Shown: positions 1-7,170 of the stretch, piece after piece
How the letters are laid out: each line of letters starts with the position of its first letter
Position numbering within the stretch: the stretch's first letter is position 1
Source of the DNA: Fluviicola sp.
GTDB lineage: Bacteria; Bacteroidota; Bacteroidia; Flavobacteriales_D; Crocinitomicaceae
Direction: 5' to 3'
Assembly (NCBI GenBank): GCA_020849495.1
Contig: JADLGD010000227.1
Coordinates: 1 to 35,381 of the forward strand
Length of the DNA: 35,381 bases
Notes under the pieces: generated by a model
Seen by the model: the letters and a program-made list of their open reading frames with translations, nothing else
Told to the model about the DNA's origin: nothing
The model's database searches: none
Program-made: the position numbers and the translations under genes

Positions 1-169
1 CTGATCCTGTTGTAGATGCACTGAACTCAATTTTTTGTGTGGATCCATTTGAACGCACTTCCATGGTGTATTTCTCAGAATCTTTGTTGTAATAGCGAAT
101 AGTAAAAGCACTTGCAATATTTGCCATCAACAAAAAAGCGAGTGATAAAAAGATCATTTTTAATTTCAT
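1..169 (-). CDS. Partial secreted protein of unknown function (N-terminus only)
   Basis: An open frame begins with ATG at 169 on the minus strand and runs off the left edge. The first 21 or so residues (MKLKMIFLSLAFLLMANIAS) form a clear signal peptide with a Lys-rich start, a hydrophobic core and a small-residue cleavage region (ANIASA). About 35 mature residues are visible, rich in Ser, Thr, Lys and Tyr, with no recognisable motif. It is codirectional with the Lrp-family gene at 224-664, 55 bases upstream of it in transcription order, so co-transcription is possible. The family cannot be named from this fragment. Confidence 0.7.
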   Translation of the reverse strand, partial: MKLKMIFLSLAFLLMANIASAFTIRYYNKDSEKYTMEVRSNGSTQKIEFSASTTGS

Positions 170-223
170 AGTACTTGGTTTTATTATAGTGCATTAAATA
201 TACACAACCTTTTTTATATTTTA

Positions 224-664
224 CTATTTCAATGCAGTCATCACAAAATTGCTGTGCACTTGAGCAATGTGGGGAATGCGTGTCAATTTATTTTTCAGAA
301 AATGTTGGTACGCTTCCATGTCTTTTACGCCTACTAATAAGGTGTAATCAACTGAACCAGCAACGTGGTAACACGATTCAACTTCTTTCAACTCCACCAC
401 TGAACGTTCAAATTCATCCAAGACATCTAATTGATGTGACTGTAAACTAACTTGACAAAAAACTTGTAGTTCTTTTCCTAAATATGCACGGTTTATTTCT
501 GCATGATATCCTTTGATGACACCCAAACGCTCCAAGCGCTTGATACGTTCAAAAGTAGGCGTAACTGATAAACCAATTTTATTCGCCACTTCTTTGTTGT
601 TCATCTTACCTTGTTTCTGCAATAATGCGATGATCTGTTCATCAATAGCATCCAACTCTTTCAT
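224..664 (-). CDS. Lrp/AsnC family transcriptional regulator
   Basis: A 146-aa protein of the usual Lrp/AsnC length. An N-terminal winged helix-turn-helix (about residues 3-50, with the typical LDxIDxxIIxLLQ opening and a recognition helix around SVTPTFERIKRLE) is followed by an alpha/beta RAM domain (about 65-140) with the usual pattern of a V(E)xCY...G.DY.L.V motif near residues 94-110. Family members bind DNA as dimers or octamers and often sense amino acids. It is divergent from the PLP sulfur-amino-acid enzyme at 823-2064, which is the classic arrangement of an Lrp-type regulator and its target, so I infer control of that gene. A palindrome close to the E. coli Lrp consensus lies just upstream of its start (675-689), suggesting autoregulation. 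Effector unknown. Confidence 0.93.
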   Translation of the reverse strand: MKELDAIDEQIIALLQKQGKMNNKEVANKIGLSVTPTFERIKRLERLGVIKGYHAEINRAYLGKELQVFCQVSLQSHQLDVLDEFERSVVELKEVESCYHVAGSVDYTLLVGVKDMEAYQHFLKNKLTRIPHIAQVHSNFVMTALK

Positions 665-674
665 TATTTCGATT

Positions 675-689
675 TAGAATAATATTCTT
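675..689. promoter_or_regulatory. Candidate Lrp box 1
   Basis: TAGAATAATATTCTT contains the perfect palindrome AGAATA-A-TATTCT (676-688) and matches the E. coli Lrp consensus YAGHAWATTWTDCTR, as I remember it, at 13 of 15 positions. It sits 11 bases upstream of the Lrp-family start codon in the divergent intergenic region. Assignment as the operator is inference. Confidence 0.45.
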
Positions 690-745
690 TGTGAGTACAC
701 TTAATAACAATATTAAAGAATTTTCATCCAAAATATATAGAATAA

Positions 746-760
746 TAGATATATTTTCTA
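746..760. promoter_or_regulatory. Candidate Lrp box 2
   Basis: TAGATATATTTTCTA fits the same Lrp consensus at 12 of 15 positions and has matching TAGA/TCTA ends. Its centre is 71 bases from that of box 1. The right part also belongs to a 9-bp inverted repeat (AAAATATAT 730-738 with ATATATTTT 749-757). The region is very AT-rich, so chance matches are possible. Confidence 0.35.
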
Positions 761-822
761 CACATCAAGTTTATAACGTAATTTATTTTTACTTCGTTGT
801 ATTATCACAGAAAATAAACAAC

Positions 823-2064
823 ATGAGACCAGAAAGTTTAATGATGAGTTATGGATACAAACCTTCTTTATCGGAAGGGGCGATAAAATGTCCAATTTTC
901 CAAACATCTACCTTTGTATTTAACAAAGCAGAAGATGGTAAGGCCTTCTTTGAAGTAGCCTACGGATTGAGAGAGCAAGGGGAAAACGAAGAGATGGGAT
1001 TGATCTACTCTCGATTAAACAATCCGGACTTAGAAATTTTAGAAAACCGGTTGTGTTTGTGGGACAAAGCAGAAGATTGCGCTGTGTTTGAAAGCGGGAT
1101 GTCAGCCATTTCAACTGCATTGATGGAATTTCTTGCTCCAGGTGATTTGTTGTTATACTCACGACCTGTTTATGGTGGAACGGACCATTTCATCAATCAT
1201 TTTTTGAAGAAAATGCAAATTGATGCTGTTGGTTTTCGCGCGGATGAAGATTTCGATACCATTGTGGAACGCATTGAAGCAACAGGGAAAGCAGATCGTT
1301 TGCGCATGATACACATTGAAACACCAGCAAACCCGACTAATGCATTGATTGATATTGCTATGTGTGCTCAAATCAAAGAACGTTATTCTGTTGGTGAAAC
1401 ACAGGTCATTTTATCGGTTGATAACACCTACATGGGACCTATTTGGCAACATCCATTAAAACATGGGGCAGATTTGGTCTTGTATTCAGCAACGAAATAC
1501 ATTGGTGGACATTCCGATGTCATTGCAGGAGCTTGTTTGGGATCAAAAGCACTCATCGCTCGTATCAAAGGATTGCGAACTTTTTTAGGAAACATGGCGG
1601 GACCTTGGACAGGTTGGTTATTGATGCGCAGTTTGGAAACATTAAAAGTGCGCATGGAAGAACAAGCAAAAAATGCGGTTGAAGTAGCTAACTTTTTGAA
1701 AAATCATCCAAAAGTAACCCACGTTTACTATTTAGGATTTATTCCAGATCAAGGTTCAGAAAACGAGAAACGCATTTATGCAGAACAATATACTTCTAGT
1801 GGTGCTATGATTGCATTTGATGTGAAAGGTGGAGAAAAAGAGGCGTTTGCTTTCTTAAATCACTTGAAATTAATCAAATTGGCAGTTAGTTTAGGAAGTA
1901 CTGAAAGCTTAGCAGAACACCCTGCTACGATGACCCATGCTGATGTACCACAAGATGTAAAAGACGCGATGAAAATTTCACCTGCATTGGTTCGTCTTTC
2001 TGTGGGTGTAGAACATTACGAAGACATCATTTCAGATATTTCGCAAGCCTTAGAAACGGTATAA
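823..2064 (+). CDS. Cys/Met metabolism PLP-dependent enzyme (methionine gamma-lyase / cystathionine gamma-synthase family)
   Basis: A 413-aa fold-type I PLP enzyme. The Schiff-base lysine is in the hallmark SATKYIGGHSD at about K225; the aspartate that binds the pyridine nitrogen is at about D200 (SVDNTYMGP), and SGMSAIST (about 91-98) and the ETPANP motif (about 166-171) bind phosphate and carboxylate. The open frame extends upstream to 691, but those 44 codons are AT-rich and unlike the family; the ATG at 823 (MRPESLMMSYGYKPSLSEGA) matches the normal N-terminus. Family members perform gamma-elimination of methionine or gamma-replacement and beta-elimination on cystathionine, and sequence alone does not settle which. 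The divergent Lrp-type regulator is consistent with control by amino-acid status. A strong terminator follows at 2112-2146. Confidence 0.93.
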   Translation: MRPESLMMSYGYKPSLSEGAIKCPIFQTSTFVFNKAEDGKAFFEVAYGLREQGENEEMGLIYSRLNNPDLEILENRLCLWDKAEDCAVFESGMSAISTALMEFLAPGDLLLYSRPVYGGTDHFINHFLKKMQIDAVGFRADEDFDTIVERIEATGKADRLRMIHIETPANPTNALIDIAMCAQIKERYSVGETQVILSVDNTYMGPIWQHPLKHGADLVLYSATKYIGGHSDVIAGACLGSKALIARIKGLRTFLGNMAGPWTGWLLMRSLETLKVRMEEQAKNAVEVANFLKNHPKVTHVYYLGFIPDQGSENEKRIYAEQYTSSGAMIAFDVKGGEKEAFAFLNHLKLIKLAVSLGSTESLAEHPATMTHADVPQDVKDAMKISPALVRLSVGVEHYEDIISDISQALETV

Positions 2065-2111
2065 ACACATTCCTTACTACTACTTAGGAATTTTGCTTAT
2101 TGCAAACAACA

Positions 2112-2146
2112 AAAAGCCCTAATAACTAGAAACTATTAGGGCTTTT
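2112..2146. terminator. Bidirectional intrinsic terminator
   Basis: A perfect 13-bp stem, AAAAGCCCTAATA (2112-2124) with TATTAGGGCTTTT (2134-2146), closes a 9-base loop. A and T runs on the two sides let it work in both directions, fitting the convergent genes that end at 2064 (plus) and 2149 (minus). Confidence 0.9.
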
Positions 2147-2148
2147 AA

Positions 2149-2673
2149 TTACTCTTCAGGATCAAGTTGTTCCTGAAGTTCGTTTTCTTCTAATGTGAAT
2201 CCGTACTTAGCAGCAAATTGTTGTTGTTCAGATTGAAATCGTTCATCGATAACCTTTTCATCATTCGTCACCTTATCCAAAATGGCTTGCAACTGAGCTA
2301 AGTCCTCTTCCGTTAAATCCGTATTATAAATCAAATTGATCATTTTAGTGTAATCTTCTTTGATTGTTTTCTCATAAAACAGGAACAAATCTTTAGCAGC
2401 ATTTCTAAGTGAAGTGTTTTTTTCAAAAGCAGGTAATTTCTCAATTTCTTTGATAACTTTTTCTGTTTCTTCAACCAATGCTTTTAGTTCAACATTAACA
2501 GATTCGAAAGTTGCACCTACACTTGAAACTTCAGTATTGAAACTGATCATTTTTTCTCCAATTCTATTTTGAAGACCAACTATATAATCGTTGTATTCTG
2601 TAGCAGTTTTAAACGTTTGAGCCCCGATAGTAATCGGCAACACAAAAAGTAGAAAAGTAAAAAGGGTTTTCAT
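2149..2673 (-). CDS. Secreted, mostly helical hypothetical protein
   Basis: A 174-aa protein with a clean signal peptide (MKTLFTFLLFVLPITIGAQ, cleavage likely after GAQ). The mature part is highly charged and predicted to be almost wholly alpha-helical (long Glu/Lys/Leu stretches such as ALVEETEKVIKEIEKLP), which suggests a coiled coil or helical bundle in the periplasm. The tail is very acidic (LEENELQEQLDPEE). No catalytic motif or cysteine pair is seen and I do not recognise the family. It shares a terminator with the PLP-enzyme gene and lies downstream of the helicase gene on the same strand, separated by 63 bases. Confidence 0.75.
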   Translation of the reverse strand: MKTLFTFLLFVLPITIGAQTFKTATEYNDYIVGLQNRIGEKMISFNTEVSSVGATFESVNVELKALVEETEKVIKEIEKLPAFEKNTSLRNAAKDLFLFYEKTIKEDYTKMINLIYNTDLTEEDLAQLQAILDKVTNDEKVIDERFQSEQQQFAAKYGFTLEENELQEQLDPEE

Positions 2674-2736
2674 AGTTATTGTTTAATAATGTTATTGGTG
2701 ATGGGAAAGTAAGAAATTGTTCTGAAAAAGAATACT

Positions 2737-4527
2737 TTATAGTATCAAATTTTGATCTAATTTTTTGATTCTTGAACGAATTGCACCATTTGTTCTACCA
2801 AAATGTTTCGCTATGTTACTTACTTTTTCACCTTTCTTTTTCAAGTGGAGTAATTCATCATCACTTTCTTTAGTCCAAGGAAAGTAAGCCTGTTGGAACT
2901 TCAAACGAATCTCTTGAAAGGAAAAGGCTTTTGTTTCTTTTTGCAAATCAATTTGAAGGTTCTCTTTTTTCTCTGCTTCAAGATTTTCACTTGTTGATGT
3001 GATGAAAACAGTTGTAGAATCTTGATTTATTTTAAAATTTAATGGAATGATTGATTCAGGAAGATAAAGGCGGTTTGTTGTACGTGTAATTGCCACATAA
3101 AGCAGATTAATTTCTTCATTGATTTTTGAAAAGTCACCATTGATACGTTTTAAGTCTGTTGAAAATTTTCGGACTTTTTCTTCTGTAATAAAATCGTTAG
3201 CCAATTTTACTTCATCGTATTCCATCCCTTTACACCGATGCACGGTAGAAAAAATCATTTCAGCCTCTTCTTTATTATCGTGAGGTAAATGATAAGATTT
3301 GATGAGTTTTAAAAGTTGAGGGATTTCATTTCCGTATCCTTTTACGATTTCAACCATCATAGCCAGCTCAATATCATCCGTTTTTGAAATGTAATCCTCT
3401 AATTCCAAAAGTGAATTCATTTTTCGAATCAATTTATCACGTATCAAATAAGGTTTATTGTTATACAAGTGCAGCACATCATACAAAGATGCTCCATCAT
3501 CGGCATAACTGTATGAATTGAAATTTCCTTCGAAATAAATTTTTCCAATCTGTTTACTTTCTGTTACATATTGTATGGCTTTAAGTAGTAAACCTAAATT
3601 GGTTCGAGCAATGATGGCTTTCGTTTTTAATGCTTTATTGGTGCCTTTTCCTTTAATCTGAAAACTTGGATCAAAATCAATCATTTTTTTCCAATTTAAA
3701 ACCGCATTTGCCAAATCAGCAACTTCTTGATTGAAACGAAAACTATTGGTAAGAAAATGATTGGTAAAAGCCACTTTATCCATTGCATTAATAGCAAATC
3801 TCCATCCATATATTTGCTGATGTGTATCACCAACAATGACTTTTACTGCCTTTTGTCTAAGAAAAACATCCAACATAGCTGCAGATGCATCTTGCCCTTC
3901 ATCAAATAAGATATAATCAGCTGTCAATTTTGGTTGAGACAGTTGAAATTGTTTTAAATACCAATCGTGTGTAACTTCTATTTCACTATGAAGCATTTTA
4001 TCAAACAATTCTTGGGCTTTTTGTTGAATATAAACCTTTTTTTGCCGGACAATTGCTTTTGCTTTTTTATCGCTTACAATATCCAGATAATTCAATTCAT
4101 CAAATGAGGTTTTATCACTGTTACAGAAATAAGAAAAACACCTTTGTACATGATTTGACAATACAAATTCTTCGTGTTTTTCACCTGAACTTTTAATGGA
4201 TAGTAGATCAACTAATTCATGAATCTTGTAGCCAAACGGATTAATTTTATAACCACTTCTCACTACAATATGTTTAAATGCTAAGGAATGTGCTGTTTCA
4301 ACTTTCACATTTTTCAAACCTAAAGCATCCATTTTACGTTTTGCATCCAGCTTTACAGATTTATTAAATGCTAAGTAAAGGATTTCACTAGTTGGCGGTT
4401 TTGATTTCGCAAATTGTAAAATCGTTGTTGTTTTCCCTGATCCCGCAACAGCATTAATTTTAATGTTCCCTTCTTGACTTAAAATGTTTGTTTGTTCTTG
4501 AGTTAATTTCATGACTTTGTAATTCAT
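2737..4527 (-). CDS. FBH1-like superfamily 1 (UvrD/Rep-type) DNA helicase with C-terminal HTH/Myb-like domain
   Basis: A 596-aa SF1A helicase. Visible motifs are: Walker A (AVAGSGKTTT, about 26-35), motif II with the DEGQD variant (209-213), motif III GDTHQQIYGWR (233-243), motif IV-like SFRF (262-265), motif V TVHRCKGMEYDE (428-439) and motif VI NLLYVAITR (474-482). DEGQD, GD.HQQIY..R.A.NA, the IRDK.IR segment (about 362-368) and the IP-x-L stretch before motif V recall eukaryotic FBH1 more than bacterial UvrD, PcrA or RecB; this is from memory. After the helicase core, residues 550-591 (PWTKESDDELL... GRTNGAIRSRI) resemble Myb/SANT- or sigma-like DNA-binding tails found on some Bacteroidota helicases. 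Start could be M1 or M6. By family it probably removes recombinase from DNA or remodels forks. It stands alone, without a nuclease partner. Confidence 0.85.
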   Translation of the reverse strand: MNYKVMKLTQEQTNILSQEGNIKINAVAGSGKTTTILQFAKSKPPTSEILYLAFNKSVKLDAKRKMDALGLKNVKVETAHSLAFKHIVVRSGYKINPFGYKIHELVDLLSIKSSGEKHEEFVLSNHVQRCFSYFCNSDKTSFDELNYLDIVSDKKAKAIVRQKKVYIQQKAQELFDKMLHSEIEVTHDWYLKQFQLSQPKLTADYILFDEGQDASAAMLDVFLRQKAVKVIVGDTHQQIYGWRFAINAMDKVAFTNHFLTNSFRFNQEVADLANAVLNWKKMIDFDPSFQIKGKGTNKALKTKAIIARTNLGLLLKAIQYVTESKQIGKIYFEGNFNSYSYADDGASLYDVLHLYNNKPYLIRDKLIRKMNSLLELEDYISKTDDIELAMMVEIVKGYGNEIPQLLKLIKSYHLPHDNKEEAEMIFSTVHRCKGMEYDEVKLANDFITEEKVRKFSTDLKRINGDFSKINEEINLLYVAITRTTNRLYLPESIIPLNFKINQDSTTVFITSTSENLEAEKKENLQIDLQKETKAFSFQEIRLKFQQAYFPWTKESDDELLHLKKKGEKVSNIAKHFGRTNGAIRSRIKKLDQNLIL

Positions 4528-4725
4528 TGATTTAGTGATTGTTTTACTTCTGTTTTACTGTTTTCTTATTTAAGTTCAGAAAAAATAACAGATCTACCAT
4601 GGAAAAAATGATTTTTTTTTTGGAATGATTTAGCAGATCAATTTGACAGATTTAAACATGTTCTTCACCCTCTCCCAAATTCTCACTATCTTCGCTTTTC
4701 TTTACGAAAGCACAAAACAATAAGC

Positions 4726-6204
4726 ATGGAATCGTTGAAAGATCTGAGTATTTACAATAGCCTTACCGGCGAAAAAGCACGTTTCGAACCCCTGCACGCA
4801 GGAAAAGTTGGAATGTATGTCTGTGGACCAACGCTTTACAGTGAACCTCACATGGGCAACATGCGAACGTTCATCAATTTCGACCTTATTTATCGCTATT
4901 TGTTAAAATTGGGCTATAACGTAAAATACGTACGCAACATTACCGATGCAGGTCATATCACTAATTCTGCTGGTGAAGCAGTGGATTCAATTGGTAAAGC
5001 TGCTCGTTTGGAACAAGTACAATCTTTGGAAATTGTTTACAAATACAATGTGAAATTCCAAGAATTGAATCGCATATACAACTTATTACCACCTTCCATT
5101 GAACCAACTGCAACCGGACATATTCAAGAACAAATTGAAATCATTGAACAAATCATCAAGAACGGATTTGCTTACGCTGTAAATGGTTCTGTATATTTTG
5201 ATGTGCGTGCTTATTCTGAAAAATTTGAATACGGGATTTTAAGCGGTCGTAAAGTTGATGAATTAGCTGAAGAAACAAGGGATTTGAATGCACAAGACGA
5301 AAAACGTTTCTTTGCAGATTTTGCTTTGTGGAAAAAAGCCAATCCTGAAGACATGCAAATTTGGCGTTCACCTTGGGGTGATGGAAATCCTGGTTGGCAC
5401 ATCGAATGTACAGCTATGAGTACGAAATATTTGGGCTCAGAGTTTGACATTCACGGAGGAGGAATGGATTTGAAATTTCCGCATCACGAAGATGAAATTG
5501 CACAAAATTGTGGTTCTTTAGGCTGTAATCCAGCGCGTATTTGGATGCATGCCAATATGCTCAATGTAAATGGACAAAAAATGTCGAAATCACTTGGAAA
5601 CTATTTCTTGCCAAAAGAAATTGTAGAAGGAACTACCGACGTTTTTGAGAAAGCTTATGCTCCTGAAGTGATTCGTTTTTGTATGATGCAAGCGCATTAT
5701 CGCTCCACTTTAGATTTTACTTCTGATTCATTGAATGCAGCAGAAAAAGGATTCACACGTTTGCAAGATGCGGTGTCAAAATTGGATCATTTGCCAACCA
5801 CGAATGAAAACACAACGCCTGAGGTAAGTGCATTGATTCCTTCGTTCTATCAATCCATGAACGACGACTTCAATGCTCCAAAACTAATAGCAAACTTGTT
5901 TGAAGCTGCGAAAATGATCTTTGCCATTGAAGATGGGAAAGCTTTCATTTCTAAAAATGATTTAGACGAATTACGTAAAGAAATGCACTCGTTCCTTTTT
6001 GATGTGCTAGGTATTCGAATGGAGAAAGCTGCAGGAGCATCAGATGAAGCGTTGAATGCTGCCATGGATTTGGTCTTGGAAATGCGTAAAACGGCTCGTG
6101 AAAACAAAGATTGGGGTACGTCTGATAAAATCAGAGATCGATTGACAGAAGCAGGAATTATTGTCAAAGACGGTAAAGATGGCGCATCGTGGACCGTTAA
6201 ATAA
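4726..6204 (+). CDS. cysS: Cysteinyl-tRNA synthetase
   Basis: A 492-aa class I aminoacyl-tRNA synthetase that charges tRNA-Cys. The HIGH-type signature is HMGN (42-45) within CGPTLYSEPHMGN, and the second is KMSKS (285-289). Zinc ligands of the family are present: C33 in VCGPT, C228 in GWHIEC and H253 in FPHHEDE, which hold the active-site zinc that recognises the cysteine thiol. The C-terminal DALR-type helical anticodon domain begins near residue 350 and ends in DWGTSDKIRDRL...GASW, typical of CysS. rnpA follows after 46 bases on the same strand, so the pair may be co-transcribed. Confidence 0.98.
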   Translation: MESLKDLSIYNSLTGEKARFEPLHAGKVGMYVCGPTLYSEPHMGNMRTFINFDLIYRYLLKLGYNVKYVRNITDAGHITNSAGEAVDSIGKAARLEQVQSLEIVYKYNVKFQELNRIYNLLPPSIEPTATGHIQEQIEIIEQIIKNGFAYAVNGSVYFDVRAYSEKFEYGILSGRKVDELAEETRDLNAQDEKRFFADFALWKKANPEDMQIWRSPWGDGNPGWHIECTAMSTKYLGSEFDIHGGGMDLKFPHHEDEIAQNCGSLGCNPARIWMHANMLNVNGQKMSKSLGNYFLPKEIVEGTTDVFEKAYAPEVIRFCMMQAHYRSTLDFTSDSLNAAEKGFTRLQDAVSKLDHLPTTNENTTPEVSALIPSFYQSMNDDFNAPKLIANLFEAAKMIFAIEDGKAFISKNDLDELRKEMHSFLFDVLGIRMEKAAGASDEALNAAMDLVLEMRKTARENKDWGTSDKIRDRLTEAGIIVKDGKDGASWTVK

Positions 6205-6250
6205 ATTAAAAAGACAAGAGCAACTATAGTTAGTTATTGTCTGCAAGCGA

Positions 6251-6640
6251 ATGGACGAAAAACTCGGGAAAGCCTACAAATTGTGCAGTCGTAAAACGAT
6301 TGATCTACTTTTCAATGAAGGTCAGCAATTGCGTTCGTATCCGTTTACTGTTTATTATGCTCAACAAAGCAATACAGAAAATAAAGCCTTCCAATTGGTT
6401 TTTTCTGCCCCAAAACGTGCTTTCAAACGAGCACATGACCGCAATTACATCAAACGGTTGATGAAAGAAACGTTTCGAAAGCAAAAGCATGCTTTAGAAA
6501 ACACCTTGGTTACTCAACAACAACAATGGGCGTTTTTTATCATTTACAATCAACGTGAATTGCCTGTTTACGCAGATTTGGAAAAAAGCATGACAAAAAT
6601 GCTGCAAAAATTATTGAACGAAATAACTGAATCAAAGTGA
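6251..6640 (+). CDS. rnpA: Ribonuclease P protein component
   Basis: A 129-aa basic protein of the RnpA family, which supports the RNase P RNA in 5' maturation of tRNAs. The N-terminal segment (KLCSRKTIDLLFNEGQQLRS) and the RNR-type motif in KRAFKRAHDRNYIKRLMKE (about 55-75) are the family hallmarks; the motif reads DRNYIKRL here instead of the more common DRNRIKRL. It follows cysS. In many Bacteroidota rnpA is close to an S41 protease gene (from memory); here 3.4 kb containing a signalling module lies between them. The gene ends just before a 9-bp inverted repeat (6642-6671). Confidence 0.95.
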   Translation: MDEKLGKAYKLCSRKTIDLLFNEGQQLRSYPFTVYYAQQSNTENKAFQLVFSAPKRAFKRAHDRNYIKRLMKETFRKQKHALENTLVTQQQQWAFFIIYNQRELPVYADLEKSMTKMLQKLLNEITESK

Positions 6641-6641
6641 T

Positions 6642-6671
6642 TTAAAGCTTGTTAGCACACAAAAGCTTTAA
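6642..6671. repeat. Inverted repeat after rnpA (weak terminator candidate)
   Basis: TTAAAGCTT (6642-6650) pairs perfectly with AAGCTTTAA (6663-6671) around a 12-base loop, 2 bases past the rnpA stop codon. There is no T-run after it, so it is either a 3'-end stabilising hairpin or a poor terminator. Confidence 0.4.
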
Positions 6672-6680
6672 GAAGTTGTG

Positions 6681-6707
6681 AATTTCTAAATTTATTTTTT
6701 AGAAATT
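6681..6707. promoter_or_regulatory. 10-bp inverted repeat upstream of the 141-aa protein gene (possible operator)
   Basis: AATTTCTAAA (6681-6690) and TTTAGAAATT (6698-6707) form a perfect inverted repeat with a 7-base spacer, 38 bases before the ATG at 6745. A weak -7-like TAATTTAG lies just downstream at 6712-6719, so the repeat would overlap the upstream part of a promoter. An operator is one reading; a low-GC hairpin in the leader or rnpA 3' end is another. Confidence 0.3.
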
Positions 6708-6744
6708 ATACTAATTTAGACCCAAACACTAAATTTTTTAAACC

Positions 6745-7170
6745 ATGAATTCAACACAAGATCGCATTCCAGTAACACCTGTATTAACAACCATTGAAAT
6801 TTTACCTGAAACTCCAACTTGTGAATTGCCAGATCCACTTGATCCTTCTGCAGAAGTTGTAGATGGAGAGTTAACATTTAATGTTTCAGTCTTAATCCCG
6901 AATGAAATTGCTTGGGAAGATGTAGTTGTTCAACAATATTATGATGATTCAAAAACGAACCCTTTACAATTCTATTTTGTCTACACATTAGATGGAGAAC
7001 CTAGCGGTGATACTCAATATGATTTGACTATTTCTGGTTTAAAAAATGACGCTTCAGGTAAAGCAATTCCATATGCAAACATTGAAAACTTGTTGAATAT
7101 GGTAGTAAATGATGACCCAAAGACGTCTAGAGGGACTGTGTTTCCAATCCGTCAATCTGGAAATATATAA
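6745..7170 (+). CDS. Orphan acidic 141-aa protein, first gene of a signalling module
   Basis: I do not recognise this protein. It has no signal peptide or membrane segment. The first 45 residues are Pro/Thr/Glu-rich and probably extended (TPVLTTIEILPETP, ELPDPLDPS). The rest alternates short hydrophobic strands and acidic loops (LTFNVSVLI, QFYFVYTLDG, YDLTISGL), suggesting a small beta-rich domain, and it ends SRGTVFPIRQSGNI. Its stop codon directly abuts the ATG of the histidine kinase at 7171, and a terminator-like hairpin sits 30 bases into the kinase gene. I infer that this gene is transcribed more than the kinase and may act with it, for example as a ligand, partner or output protein, but nothing in the sequence fixes a function. 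Confidence 0.7.
   Translation: MNSTQDRIPVTPVLTTIEILPETPTCELPDPLDPSAEVVDGELTFNVSVLIPNEIAWEDVVVQQYYDDSKTNPLQFYFVYTLDGEPSGDTQYDLTISGLKNDASGKAIPYANIENLLNMVVNDDPKTSRGTVFPIRQSGNI

Noticed and set aside
701..716. TTAATA-N4-TATTAA inverted repeat
   Set aside because: So AT-rich that such repeats are expected by chance; the Lrp-like boxes explain the region better.
691..822. 44-codon N-terminal extension of the PLP enzyme
   Set aside because: The stretch is AT-rich, overlaps the putative operator and promoter, and does not resemble the family; ATG 823 gives the standard N-terminus.
4528..4725. Intergenic region before cysS as a possible T-box or riboswitch leader
   Set aside because: No T-box-like structure, no terminator/antiterminator pair and no other strong hairpin; only a chance 8-codon frame and a poor -7-like TATCTTCG.
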